DNA of 64,000 nucleotides, taken from Bombus terrestris (lineage: Eukaryota; Arthropoda; Insecta; Hymenoptera; Apidae). The position numbers and the translations under genes are program-made. The notes below the pieces were generated by a model, which was given only the letters and a program-made list of their open reading frames with translations, ran no database searches and was not told where the DNA came from. Location of the stretch: positions 22,680,501-22,744,500 of the forward strand of contig NC_063275.1 in NCBI RefSeq assembly GCF_910591885.1, read 5' to 3'. The stretch's first letter is position 1; every line of letters starts with the position of its first letter. Below are positions 23,478 through 34,912 of the stretch, in pieces.

Positions 23478-24414
23478 CATGTATGAAATTGTGAGCGATT
23501 TCATGCGCAACAAAGTATTATAATGAAATATCTTAATGTTGCTATGAATGCTTGAAATATTTTTTAAAATTTAATTCATTGCAATTGGAATTAGTGCCGG
23601 TGATTGTTCGTTCTTAGAACCATAACTTTTAGAATTTTTTCGACCGCGATATTTTCACTTCAATCTTTTAACAGTAATGTAGAATTTTATAAATATTCGA
23701 ATTTCATTTGCACGAAACAAAAGTTTCGTCACAAAACAAAGACATCGTCACGTTTGTAGCAAAAATTCTGCAAAAAATGACTTATGCACATACCTTTCGG
23801 TTTATTATGTTGCAAATCACTATGTGGTTGTAGAAAATAACAGATACTGTTAAAAGTTAAAAGATAAAGCAAGTGATTGTATAATAACCGGGGTTTCTCT
23901 CATCTTAGTTATTCCAAATGAACTTTTCAATTTTTAATTCAGTTTAAATTCAATTACTTAAAATTCTTGTTTCCAACGTAACCCTAGTTTCGATTAAAAG
24001 ATACACATGATTCTCTATATTTGCTAAAATTCAATCAATAGTAATTTGATCTATAATTTACCATTATTAATAGTTTATTTTTCATAAAATGTTTCATAAA
24101 ATGTTCTCGTTTTAAAGATGTCTGTTTCTTCCCTATACCAAATCCAGTAAATGAGTTTGTTTCAGATTTATCAATTTACAGAAAATACGTTTCAGTTACA
24201 TATATGAACATTTCATAGCATATTAAATATGTATGCTAGATGCCCAAATGATTTTTCTTCCATCGTCTGATTGTTCAGGCTTCTTCCCGTTTTCCCATTT
24301 TTAAAAGAAGCATATCGCGGTCACGTTGGAGTATATAACTTTTCGATATCTTCATAAGTTTAGTACAACGAGTCGTATGTCTCTTTTGCAAAACTCTAAA
24401 TTGTATATACAGTG
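23476..24414. other. Spacer
   Basis: AT-rich sequence without recognisable genes or tandem repeats. Part near 24255-24340 resembles 18380-18470 (TTGTTC.GGCTTCTTC..TTTCCCATTTTTAA, TATAACTTTTCGATAT), so it belongs to the flank of the minisatellite family. Confidence 0.4.
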
Positions 24415-24632
24415 TCAGTACTTTCATTTCCTTTCGGTGGTTCCAAGTTAGACATAAGTATCATTGATACCGAATGTTGCCAGTACGGTTGCGAATTATT
24501 GTACAATGTTTGTACCGATCGATGTAATTGTTTTCGCAGATTAATCAGTTGATTAATTTTCAGAAAACGACTACATTGATAAGTACATACATTGCACAAT
24601 AATTCGATACCAAGCTCAGAATCACGCTAATA

Positions 24633-24998
24633 CAGTCCATTTTGGATTACGAAAAGCCACGAAGAGAATTTTGGATAATCTAAACTGGACTGCAACGTGG
24701 GACGACATTGGACACCGTGGGACGACATTAGACACCGTGGGATGCCGTTGGACACCGTGGGACGCCGCTGGATACCGTGGGACGCCGCTGGATACCGTGG
24801 GACGCCGCTGGATACCGTGGGACGCCGCTGGATACCGTGGGACGCCGCTGGAAACCGTAGAACACCGTTGGTCTAGTGTAGATCACCAAAAAACGCGAAA
24901 AGAATTTTGGATGATCTACACTGGACTGCAACGTGGGACACCATTGGTTCAGTGTGGATCTCCAAATTCCGCGAAAAGAATTTTGGATGATCTACACT
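24633..24998. repeat. Three hairpin seeds and a 20-bp sub-array before minisatellite B
   Basis: Seed units at 24633-24692, 24875-24922 and 24951-24998 each contain an inverted repeat ending in CTGGACTGCAACG or ACACTGGACTGCAACG. Between the first and second, 24701-24870 holds about eight copies of a 20-bp unit, GACGCCGCTGGATACCGTGG, a dimeric relative of the 10-bp unit. Confidence 0.7.
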
Positions 24999-25004
24999 GG
25001 ACTG

Positions 25005-26200
25005 CAACGTGGGACACCGTTGGACACCGTTGGACATCGTTGGACCCCGTTGGACACCGTTGGACACCGTTGGACACCGTTGGACATCGTTGGACACCGT
25101 TGGACGACGTTGGACATCGTTGGACACCGTTGGACATCGTTGGACCCCGTTGGACATCGTTGGACACCGGGGGACACCGTTGGACACCGTTGGACACCGT
25201 TGGACGACGTTGGACATCGTTGGACACCGTTGGACATCGTTGGACACCGTTGGACAACGTGGGACACCGTTGGACACCGTTGGACACCGTTGGACACCGT
25301 TGGACACCGTTGGACACCGTTGGACACCGTTGGACACCGTTGGACACCGTTGGACATCGTTGGACACCGTTGGACATCGTCGGACATCGTCGGACATCGT
25401 TGGACACCGTTGGACACCGTTGGACACCGTTGGACACCGTTGGACATCGTTGGACACCGTTGGACATCGTTGGACACCGGGGGACACCGTTGGACATCGT
25501 GGGACACCGTTGGACATCGTTGTACACCGGGGGACACCGTTGGACACCGTTGGACACCGTTGGACACCGTTGGACACCGTTGGACATCGTTGGACACCGT
25601 TGGACATCGTTGGACACCGTTGGACACCGTTGGACACCGTTGGACATCGTTGGACACCGGGGGACACCGTTGGACACCGTTGGACACCGTTGGACACCGT
25701 TGGACATCGTTGGACATCGTTGGACACCGTTGGACATCGTTGGACACCGTTGGACACCGTTGGACACCGTTGGACACCGTTGGACATCGTTGGACACCGT
25801 TGGACATCGTTGGACACCGGGGGACACCGTTGGACATCGTGGGACACCGTTGGACATCGTTGTACACCGGGGGACACCGTTGGACACCGTTGGACACCGT
25901 TGGACACCGTTGGACACCGTTGGACATCGTTGGACACCGTTGGACATCGTTGGACACCGTTGGACACCGTTGGACACCGTTGGACATCGTTGGACACCGG
26001 GGGACACCGTTGGACACCGTTGGACATCGTTGGACACCGTTGGACATCGTTGGACATCGTTGGACACCGTTGGACATCGTTGGACATCGTTGGACACCGT
26101 TGGACGACGTTGGACATCGTTGGACACCGTTGGACATCGTTGGACACCGTTGGACACCGTTGGACATCGTTGGACACCGTTGGACACCGGGGGACACCGT
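25005..26200. repeat. 10-bp minisatellite array B (GGACACCGTT)n
   Basis: About 120 units, same consensus and same variants as array A. The marker unit TGTACACCGG occurs at 25521 and 25861, so the higher-order period here is 340 bp rather than 440 bp. Six-frame openness is a by-product of the stop-free 10-bp unit. Confidence 0.95.
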
Positions 26201-26533
26201 AGAATGCGAGCGTTTTAGGCTTAATTAATCGTAAGATAGATACCTATGTTAAGTTCATTGTGAGCTCATTCTGTACAACGATACTTATCCATCTTGGCAC
26301 GAAAAAAGAAAAATCTCGTCTCTCTCCCGTCGCTTATCACACTGGAGAAATAGTACTCGCGATTTGTCGGTTCGCGATCACTCAGTTCTTTCAAACTGTC
26401 GCGTGGCGTACTCGCTCGCGCGTATCCCGGGTGCGTGCGGGTCAACGTGCACTAGATAACTCTTTGGATTCGTAAGACGGCACAAGGACATCTCACTCTT
26501 GGTGACTGCTCGACGTTTGCATCGCGTCACGGG
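26201..26533. other. 3' flank of minisatellite B up to the gypsy LTR
   Basis: Begins with TTTTAGGCTTAATTAATCGTAAGATA, shortened here to its shared core TTAATTAATCGTAAGATA, which also follows the third locus at 30239. The remainder, about 26320-26533, is GC-richer and ends at the LTR terminus. No gene recognised. Confidence 0.45.
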
Positions 26534-26630
26534 TGTCACGTAAAAATAAAGAGAAATTTTATAAGGAAGAAGAAAACTTTATTTTTACTTCGTTTCTACA
26601 CTTATAAGACACTTCCGAGCTCTAGCTCTC
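26534..26630 (-). mobile_element. 3' LTR fragment, gypsy copy B
   Basis: Starts TGTCACGTAAAAATAAA on the plus strand and matches the fragments at 16040 and 29183. It is joined at about 26630 directly to reverse-transcriptase sequence, so everything from the YLDD box through integrase is missing from this copy. Confidence 0.7.
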
Positions 26631-28943
26631 ATCGAGATAGACGAAACAATGATTATTAATTAAACCTCTTAACGCGGTGTCCATCATTCTTTGAAAGGTA
26701 GCGGGTGCGTTCTTGAACCCGAATGGCATTCTGTTATAGTGGAAGTGCCCTTGTGGTGTGCTAAATGCGGTGTACTTCCTCGAATTCTCATCCATGGGTA
26801 TTTGGTGGAATCCCGAGGATAAGTCTAAAGGGGAGAAATATTTTGCGTTCCCTAGTTGTGATAGTATATCGTCAATGTCGGGTAATGGATATGCGTCTTG
26901 GTCCGTTAATTCGTTTAACTTCCGAAAGTCAATCACTATTCGCCACTTTTGTTTCCCCGACGCGTCGATTTTCTTTGGGACGACCCAGACGGGAGAGTTA
27001 TAGGGAGAGTCGGAGGGTTCTATAATCATTTTGTCTAACATTTCCGTCATTTGTTTGTTTATTTCGATTTTATGGTGTTCGGGAGGACGGTAGGATTTTA
27101 CGTTGATGATTTTATCTTCTTTCAATGTAATGGAATGTTTAGCAAGAGATGTACACGGTAATGTTTCGCTGTCTAAATTAAATACATCCATGTAATAGAG
27201 AAGAATCTTTTCTATAGGTTCTCTGAAAGGTTTTTCTATGTGCGATAGTCGAATCGAAGATTTGAATTTTTGGATTTGATCTATGGTATTTGTATTTTCG
27301 ATAATGTTAGAAACTTGAATTGAGGACTTACCACCATTGATAAAGCACACTGGCGTTGGCTTCCCTTCGAGGTATACAATTTTTTGAATAGTTTCTCCTG
27401 GTGCAAGGGTTGGTTCTTGTTGCAGCAGAAGGGTGTTGTTATCTAATTTCAATGTTTCGTTGGAGAGTTCGAATCGATATTGATTCAAACCGGGTAAGCC
27501 TAATACGCCATCTTCTATAATTGGGAAATCGTCATCTATTGAAGAGAAGTCTATCTTTTTGTCGAACAAATTCAATTTGACTTTGGAATTAGATTCGTAT
27601 TCGGAATGTCCCATGGAGAATTTCTTTGTGTCTGGTATTGTTGTCTTTCCTGGGTAGCACCTTTGTTTAAGCAAGTTGATTCCTGCTCCGGAGTCAACGA
27701 GAAATCGCAATCCTGGTCGTCCTGGTAATTGTAATAGTATTGTGGGTAATCTTCCTGAGGTAGCATTGTTAATTCTGATTGTTCTTGAACGTGGTTTATT
27801 CCTGGAGGGGCTTTTCTTTGAGGCGGTATCCGAAAATTTTGGCATTGATTGGGAAGGTGTCCCAATCGATTGCATTTGGGACATTTCGCTTAATGGTCTG
27901 TTCCCAAACTTCGTAAAATTGTTCGTTCTTGGTAGAATAATTTGTGTGAGTGGAGTTTTATTATTTGTGTTACTTGTAATAGCGAGGCGATTGTCTACTG
28001 GATGAAAAGCCTGGTTATGATAAAATGGCGGGGCGGTTGTCTGTCGCGTCATTTGTCTGCGAGAGCTGTGCTCGCGAAAGTATCTTTCCATATTCATTGC
28101 TTTCCTTTCTGCTTCGATGAGATTTGGGGGGAGATTAACCATTAGCGTCTGCCCTATTTCTGGACGAAGGCCTCTTACATAGTCGGTCACAGAGTCCATG
28201 TATAGTTGCTCGTTCATCACCCGTCGAGTTAGTTCGTCTCTATACTCGTTGGTAATGCTGTGTTGGAGTTTGTTAAAAACACTTCGAAATCTGATGTTAT
28301 AGTTTTGCACGCTTTCGGTTAATCCTTGCCTCATTCCTCTTAATTCGTCCTGTTGTTCTCTCACTGATACTTGCGCAGCTACATTACGTCTCAATGCTTC
28401 GTACAGAGATTCGAATTCGGTAATACGAATATTGCGGATTGCCATTGCGGCTTTTCCTACAATCTTCTCTATTTTAATCATTTTTAGTAATAGTGTTGGT
28501 TCGCTACACATTATTCTTACTTCTTGTATTTCATGAATAAAATCCTCCACGTCTATATCATCCTCTCCGTTTAATATCGGAATGCATTTTAATGCACTCT
28601 CAGCTTTTAGCTCTGGTTGCGTATATTGTTCAGGAAAAGTCCTTTCCCAGGATGGTTGAGGTGGTGTTTGAAGTAATGGGCGAGGTTTTCGAAGGACCGA
28701 TTGATCTTTAGCGGTGTGGGTTACTTCGTCTACGGTTATTAGGGAACTGGCCTCCGATACATTTCCCGTTTTTGTGTTTGCTACAACTTCATCCATACGC
28801 AGTGTAAGCATACTCATTTGTTGGATCAGTCTCTCATTTTGCTTCTGCATTGCATCAAGCAAAGCTTTAACTGTTGGGTCTATTCCGCTGTTAGTTAAAG
28901 CGGCGCTAACAGTTTCGGTTTTGTCTTCTCGTGGCGTTGCCAT
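26631..28943 (-). pseudogene. gag-pol: Ty3/gypsy gag-pol, copy B, 3'-truncated
   Basis: Same start (MATPREDKTETVSAAL) and nearly the same protein as the 13521-15800 frame: Gag, DSGA protease, then reverse transcriptase. It lacks the 8-bp deletion of copy A and reads through to the catalytic box, but is cut after YLD by the join to the LTR fragment. The frame closes in that LTR sequence at 26622. RNase H and integrase are absent, so the copy cannot be autonomous. The position offset from copy A is exactly 13,143 bp at both the ATG and the 16434/29577 boundary. Confidence 0.9.
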
Positions 28944-29159
28944 TGTTATACTAATTGTGCTGTCTGTTCTCGATCTGTATTTGACAAAAGAATCCAGGGC
29001 TTGCTCACCTTGATCGTTTAACCCGTAGGAAAGGTTCCGTTGCGGTGTTCCTTTGTCGAAACGTCGAAAGTGTCTGCTCTGTTACAGTGGTCCACTGATC
29101 CTCAATCTTCAAAGTTGACCGTAGCCCGAAATGCGTAATTTCGTTTTCTTGAAGTTGAT

Positions 29160-29179
29160 GGATCCTGGCAGGATCGCCA
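29160..29179 (-). other. Primer-binding site of gypsy copy B
   Basis: Identical to the site at 16017-16036 (minus-strand TGGCGATCCTGCCAGG), placed between LTR fragment and gag. Confidence 0.65.
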
Positions 29180-29182
29180 AAA

Positions 29183-29577
29183 TGTCACGTAAAAATAAAC
29201 AGAAATTTTATAAGGAAGAAGAAAACTTTATTTTTACTTCGTTTATACACTTATAAGACACTTGGACTTTTTCATCTTGGTCTTTTTCAACGGGCCTATC
29301 ACATCCATAGCGATTTTGTCGTTAGATTCTAACGGGGTGTCGGTTATCTGTGGTTCCCCCTTTCCTCTTATCCGAGTAGTCTTTGATGTTTGACATGTCG
29401 CGCAAGTTCCTATTCTGCCTTTTATTCTGTCTATTAGGTGTGGGATATCATATTTGCCTCGGATTCTGTCGTACGTCTTTTGTACTCCGGGATGTCCTAC
29501 CAAGTCATGATTTTCTTTTAGTACTTGTTCTATTTCCTCTTCGCTTAAACTCTGTATTGGTTCGTAAGCAAATTCTA
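29183..29577 (-). pseudogene. LTR fragment fused to displaced integrase fragment, copy B
   Basis: 29183-29263 is LTR terminus and about 29274-29577 is integrase zinc region, with the same junction as at 16120/16121. The shared junction proves that the rearrangement predates the duplication. Confidence 0.85.
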
Positions 29578-30120
29578 GGAAAACAGGCGAAACAGGAATC
29601 GAGTTATGGTCAATACTTGGGCTTTCCGCTAATCCTTCGGGTTATCCGGTGCACGGGGGTACGTCGCGTAAGTTTGTTAGTTCGTTCGTTAGCTTCATTT
29701 CCTTTCATTCGTTCCAAGTTAGACAAATGTGTCTTTGATACCGAATGATGCCAGTAGGGATACCAATTATTGTACAATATTTGTTCTGATCGATGTAATC
29801 TTTGTGTGGGAGATAGATGTTGTGCTATGTATGTTGTTTTAAGTTTGTAAAGATTTATGTAAGCGCTGCGTTGGAGATATGTGTTTCGCAGGCCACGAAA
29901 CAACTATTTCTTTACGCAGGCCCATGGTAAAGTAGAGTCGGAACTCGACATTCTGCCACTAGGTTGAATGTCGAGATGGATGTATAAAGATAAATAACCC
30001 ATGGGCGGGTCTCTTGCGTAGTCACCTCCTCGTGGTGAGACCTGGTAATTGGCATCTTTTTCCAAAAATTAATCAGTTGATTAATATTTGGAAAACGATG
30101 CCAAGCTAAGAACTACGCAC
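29578..30120. repeat. Palindrome-rich flank, duplicate of 16435-16977
   Basis: Same nested hairpin (29920-30006) and 52-bp near-palindrome (30051-30102). Identity with the first copy appears complete or nearly so by eye. Confidence 0.7.
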
Positions 30121-30330
30121 CAGTCCAGTTTGGATCTCCAAAGGACACCGAAGTGAATTTTGGATGATCTAGACTGGGCTGACTTCCACCTGCTGGGTCA
30201 ACATGGGACAGCGTGGGACACCGTGGGATGTGTACGTTTTAGGTTTAATTAATCGTAAGATAAATAGATATGTTATGTCCATTGAGAGCACATTCTGTAC
30301 AATGATGCGTATCTATCTTGGAGCAAAATA
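30121..30330. repeat. Third minisatellite locus, hardly expanded
   Basis: A hairpin seed (30121-30179) is followed, after a short unique stretch, by only about three 10-bp units (GGGACAGCGTGGGACACCGT) and then by the TTAATTAATCGTAAGATA flank. It looks like an unexpanded or contracted version of arrays A and B. Confidence 0.65.
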
Positions 30331-30544
30331 TAAAGAATTGTTGTCCTTTTACATTGGAACTTGCAAATAAATATTACATATTTGAATATTTTATAGCATC
30401 TTATATATGTAATATGCGTAAGGCTCAAAAGAATGAGAGGAATAAAGGAAGTGAACAAAAGAGAGAAGCGAGTAATAGGAAATAATGTTTGAACCTTACC
30501 AATCAGGGAATAATTATACATATTTTATTGCATTTCACTAAGTT

Positions 30545-30652
30545 TTCTTCGATTGAATTTATTTCTTCCATTAAATTTGTTTCTTCCACTGAATTTGTTT
30601 CTTGTATAGAATTTATTTCTTCTATTGAACTTGTTTCTTTGATTGAATTCTT
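30545..30652. repeat. 18-bp tandem repeat, six copies
   Basis: Six degenerate units near TTCTTCNATTGAATTTGT. The period is a multiple of three, so the frame at 30489-30812 gains a six-residue repeat (SSIEFI, SSTEFV and similar). No start context or homology supports a gene. Confidence 0.75.
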
Positions 30653-32087
30653 CTTCCCTTTCCATTCATTATGTTTCTACAATTCTGTCTTAGACTATAG
30701 CGATAAAACAGAAATACAGTTAAGAGTTATAAAATGGCACCCATTGCACAATTTCACCATACAACATTCTTTTACACTCTCTTCGTCAATCAGCAAACCC
30801 CACATTTTATAGCAGCAATTTTTCACCAGAGAAAGAATATCTTCTCAAAAAAAAAAAAGAAAGATAGAAGAAGTGAAAATTCAGGTTCACACGAAACAGA
30901 CTAACGGGCTATCGATGTTATCTAATGACTCGACCGGAATCCACCATCAAAAATTGGCATCAGGACCACCAAATTTTTTTGCCCACACCGTCTTAGATCA
31001 GCAACTAGAAGTGTACGGCCATATCGAACGACAATATCTTTTATTTCCTATTTATTTGCTACATCCATATCTATAATACAAAGAAATATTTCATGTAAAT
31101 AATAATAATAATGTGTTTATATACATATGTGTATCTACTATTAAATTTTTCATCAATACTTACATTTCTGATAATATGCCACAAAAGTCTTAGAAATAGC
31201 TTGGCACATAAATTGTGCTACATGACCATCACAGTTTATTTTTACTTTAGTGTCAACTCCAGGAAACTCTCCCTAGACAAGAAGAATGCATAACAATAAT
31301 TAACATAATATTATTGAAATGAAGACATTCTTATTTTAGTCAATACGAGGTATCAGTATTACTATTTTGATATTCACAAATAATCTTTTTCGGAATAGGA
31401 GAGTATTGCGAGAAAACATAGAGAAAAATTGGCAAACTGCATTCCCGTTATGAAACACAACGTTGTTAGATAGACATTCTTGAAATTCGATGGAATCGAC
31501 GTATTACCAAATACATACTTACTTTGGCGAGTAACAAAATGGGTTGTTGTAATTTGTATTGCGATACTCGAGGTTGAAGCAATTCTAGGGAACGTCAATT
31601 CCTATTTCAATCGAATTCAAACTACAAGTGTCTTTTGCTTTTAAGCGCACTATACAAACGGCTCGAGATCGATTGATTATTATTAGATGAGTTTCATAAT
31701 TATTATTTTGGCCCAAGTTTTTATACAGGAAGAATATTCATGTTCTCCTAATTCTCAACTTTATTCTCTAATTCTACATGATGTTGATGCTCATGAAAGA
31801 ATTGTATACGTATATGTTTATGTTAATATAATTTTGTTAGAGGAAATACATGCCATGACAATGTAAATACGATAAGTAATAATGATAATGATAATAACTG
31901 GTAATGATGACAGCTGATATTAGTTTTATTTTATAATCATTTATAGTCGTTTTTTTAAATAATCATTTATTACAGTATGTTTAGAACTGTATTTAAAATA
32001 TTACGTTCCGTTACAAAATACATTATCTCGTTTAATGTAACGCATATCTTATTTTATATCTTCGCATCGATCTAACAGCCAGGAACA
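30653..32087. other. Intergenic region right of the repeat zone
   Basis: AT-rich; no gene recognised on either strand. The right part presumably contains the 3'UTR of the chitinase (minus strand). Confidence 0.5.
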
Positions 32088-32291
32088 CTACATCTCATAT
32101 CTACAATTGCAACCACTGAACGTTTTATCAAATACAATTCCAGAAATGCAATGAAATGTATTTACCAGATATTTGTTGTGTACGTGTCGATAATAGTAAA
32201 ATATTGAACAATCTTTTGGATCTCGAACATAGTCTTCCTGCGTGAATGCAGAATCCGATGACGATAGTGTTGGTGGTTTAGTTTCGACCAT
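32088..32291 (-). pseudogene. Degenerate chitin-binding domain remnant (CBM14) after the chitinase
   Basis: Directly downstream of the chitinase stop, in another frame and overlapping it by 14 bases, lies a 67-codon frame resembling the C-terminal peritrophin-A domain normally attached to insect chitinases: VRDPKDCSIFYY, FHCISGIVFDKTFSGC. Of the six expected cysteines about three are lost (the first, the FYxC position which is now FYYY, and the last, which is cut off). A Ser/Thr/Pro linker-like VETKPPTLSSSDS precedes it. The reading is decay of the domain after a frame shift. Assembly error at one base is the alternative for the shift, but not for the missing cysteines. Confidence 0.65.
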
Positions 32292-33836
32292 GCGATGAAG
32301 CAGAAGGTGGAATATATCCTTTCAACACCTTATTTATGGTGCGTAGAAGCGGATACTTATCGCCGCATACACCATTGAAGTCATCGGTTTCGATGCTCCA
32401 CAGCATGATACCACCAAGTCCCTTAGACATGACGTACTTGGCCTTCTCTTCAACAGATCTAGCAACGTACACATATTACTTTACATTCTTATTTCCATAT
32501 CTTTTATCTCTCTTTTTACGTTCACGTAACAGCGAATACTCACATAGTATCATCGTATCCAACCCATTGGTTACCCTTGAAAGCATAAGGTACACGTTGT
32601 TCAGGTTCGCGTTGCACCGTCCATCCTCGTTGAATATATTCGCAGATCTCGTTGTAACCAAGCATACCATCTTCTCGCGTATAACGGCCAGCTTTTCCAG
32701 GACCGATGGTTGCAGAGCCTATGCCATTCTCCGAGGGATTCGCCAAGGTGAAGGATCTACCGTAAGCAGGAATACCAATAACGAGTTTCTCAGCTGGTGC
32801 ACCTTGTTCAAGCCAATATTCAACAGACCGATGCTAAAATGTAAATGTTCCCATACATCAGAATCGATATATCGTATATTTCGTTTGATATCAAACTCGA
32901 ATAAAATTTAAATACAATCGAGAATGCAATTTTACCATGTTGAGCATAGCTTGTTTCCCAGATTCCTGCGTGGACGGATATAGAGGAGCGTTAATCGCTG
33001 CGAAACTGTTCCACGGTCCATTCAAGTCGTACACCATCAAATTAATTAAGTGAGGATATTGCGCCATTTGTGGAATATCATAAGATTTAGAAGCTAAGTT
33101 TTCAGCAGCACTAACCGCCACGCTGAGAATGTAATCGTGTTTGTCGAATTCTTCTCTCAGCTCCTTCAACAACGTGACATAGTTCTGTACGTCGATTGGA
33201 TTGCCGCCACGTTGGTTCGGATATTCCCAGTCGACGTCGAAACCGTCGAAATCGTACATCTGCAGAAACGTAATCACGCTGCGGATGAATCGCGCGCGTT
33301 TTATAGGATTCGCGAAAATCTTGGAATACTTGGAGGAACCTTCGTTCCAACCACCTATCGCTATCAAAGCTTTCACTTCTGGATTCAGGTGACGAAGTCT
33401 GGTGAACTTTCCATAACCATCTCTACCGTTTGGTAGATCCATCCACTTATCCAATATTCTGATGTTACCATTCTCAGAGATACCAATGAAAGTATAGATT
33501 ATATGAGTGCATAGAGTGGGATCTATGTCGGTTGGTTCGAATCTTCCAAGTCCAGGACGATAAGCTGACCAGCTACCATAGTAGCAAACGATTTTCTCTG
33601 ATTATCGGAAACGGATTATCATTATTACTATAACTTAAGCTGTTTATTATTGCAATTCGATAGAACAGAATATATCGAGGATTACGAAATTATTTAACGA
33701 TACTGATAACGAGGTTTAAACAGAAACTTATTGATCGTTAGTTTTCTCGGTAATTATGTATTTGATACTTACTATCAGTCGCGTTGTTCGCAGTGGCATA
33801 CGCCATAAAAGCAATCAGGAACAGTGCTTTTAACAT
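32278..33836 (-). CDS. GH18 chitinase, secreted, four coding exons
   Basis: Predicted 398-residue endochitinase cleaving beta-1,4-GlcNAc polymers in cuticle or peritrophic matrix. Exons on the minus strand: 33836-33773 (signal peptide MLKALFLIAFMAYATA), 33597-32936, 32833-32544, 32458-32278; phases agree. Mature start KKIVCYYGSWSAYRPG is typical of GH18. Conserved region I is KALIAIGGWNEGSSKYS and the catalytic DxxDxDxE box is DGFDVDWE in YDFDGFDVDWEYP, so the proton-donor Glu is present and this is not an imaginal-disc growth factor. Later motifs LMVYDLNGPWN, GIPAYGRSF and GGIMLWSIETDDF are present. Translation stops after the catalytic barrel, and the usual chitin-binding domain survives only as a frame-shifted remnant. 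The start codon is the first base triplet of its exon, so a non-coding 5' exon must precede it. Confidence 0.9.
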
Positions 33837-34544
33837 CTGATAATAAACAATTTTTGTTAACCATTAGTGATAGAAATTTCATCGATTGAAATGCAAATAA
33901 CGGAGAGCTCAATTCGAAATACCGTGTTAATGCTTTAAAATTGATTAATTAAATTGTTATCGATTTTAACAAGATCACACATATCGTTGTACAAGTACAC
34001 TAGCTATAATTGTGGAAATAAAATGCGCGACAGAATTCTTTCAAAGAGGAGTTTGAATAAATCTAGCGTTATATTTCACGTTTATATTTCGAATATACCT
34101 TTACCTTTAAATTGACACAGGTGTGTATGTAAGACAAATAGCGACAAACGGCGTCTTCACTTGCTTGCTGTAAAACTGAAATAAAAAATAATGCTAGAAC
34201 GCATAAAATGAATAGCGCACTGTGAAAAGTATTGAAAATAGACAAAATTTACTAATAGAGTAAAAATTAACATAGCAAAATAGAACTTTTATCCACTGTC
34301 ACATACGACGCTGTATAAATATTAAATATAAAACAAAGTTAAATAAATAAGAATTGTTAAATAAACGTTACCTGTTTCAAAGTTGCAGAGCTCAACTTAC
34401 ACTTGTCGCAGCCGGTATCGGTATGTCACAATTCACAGAGCGTAAGGGACTTGATATATCAACTAACTCCGACAAGTATCTTAAACGCATTTATCGAGTA
34501 TTAGGTATCGACTAGCAATTTTTTCTCAGATATCTTGATTCAGA

Positions 34545-34554
34545 CTTTTATATA
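34545..34554 (-). promoter_or_regulatory. Candidate TATA box of the chitinase
   Basis: Minus-strand TATATAAAAG. About 170 bp downstream a good donor (AACAG|GTAACG near 34371) could end a 5' non-coding exon spliced to 33836. Transcript evidence is not available. Confidence 0.35.
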
Positions 34555-34912
34555 CTAAACTTCAAACCAGCCCGCTAGTTGATAACTGAATTAAACACTA
34601 TACCATCCATCAATCGCTCATCGGAGCTCAGTTACAATCAGGGTGTGCCATGAAAATGAATCATTATCGTGTTTACTTTTTTCTTGTAATATCCACTATC
34701 AATCCACAGCTTATCAATCGCTACAAACCATCAGATGTTTGACTATGTTAAATGTGACAATCTTTTTGTACGAACGAAAACATTACGATAAAGTTGTCCG
34801 AAAGGTATTCAATAAATTTCAAATCGACCATAGCGTAACGTCGACGATATGACAATTATAAATACTGTAAAATCTTGGTAGCTCGAATCTCACGGGAACA
34901 GTTGAAATTTTT

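Noticed and set aside
16978..26200. CRISPR-like array
   Set aside because: The units are contiguous 10-mers without spacers and the genome is an insect's.
24671..26228. Open frames of 400-515 codons over minisatellite B
   Set aside because: Same cause as for array A.
32936..33597. Imaginal disc growth factor (inactive GH18)
   Set aside because: The catalytic Glu in DGFDVDWE is present, and the insertion typical of those proteins is not seen.
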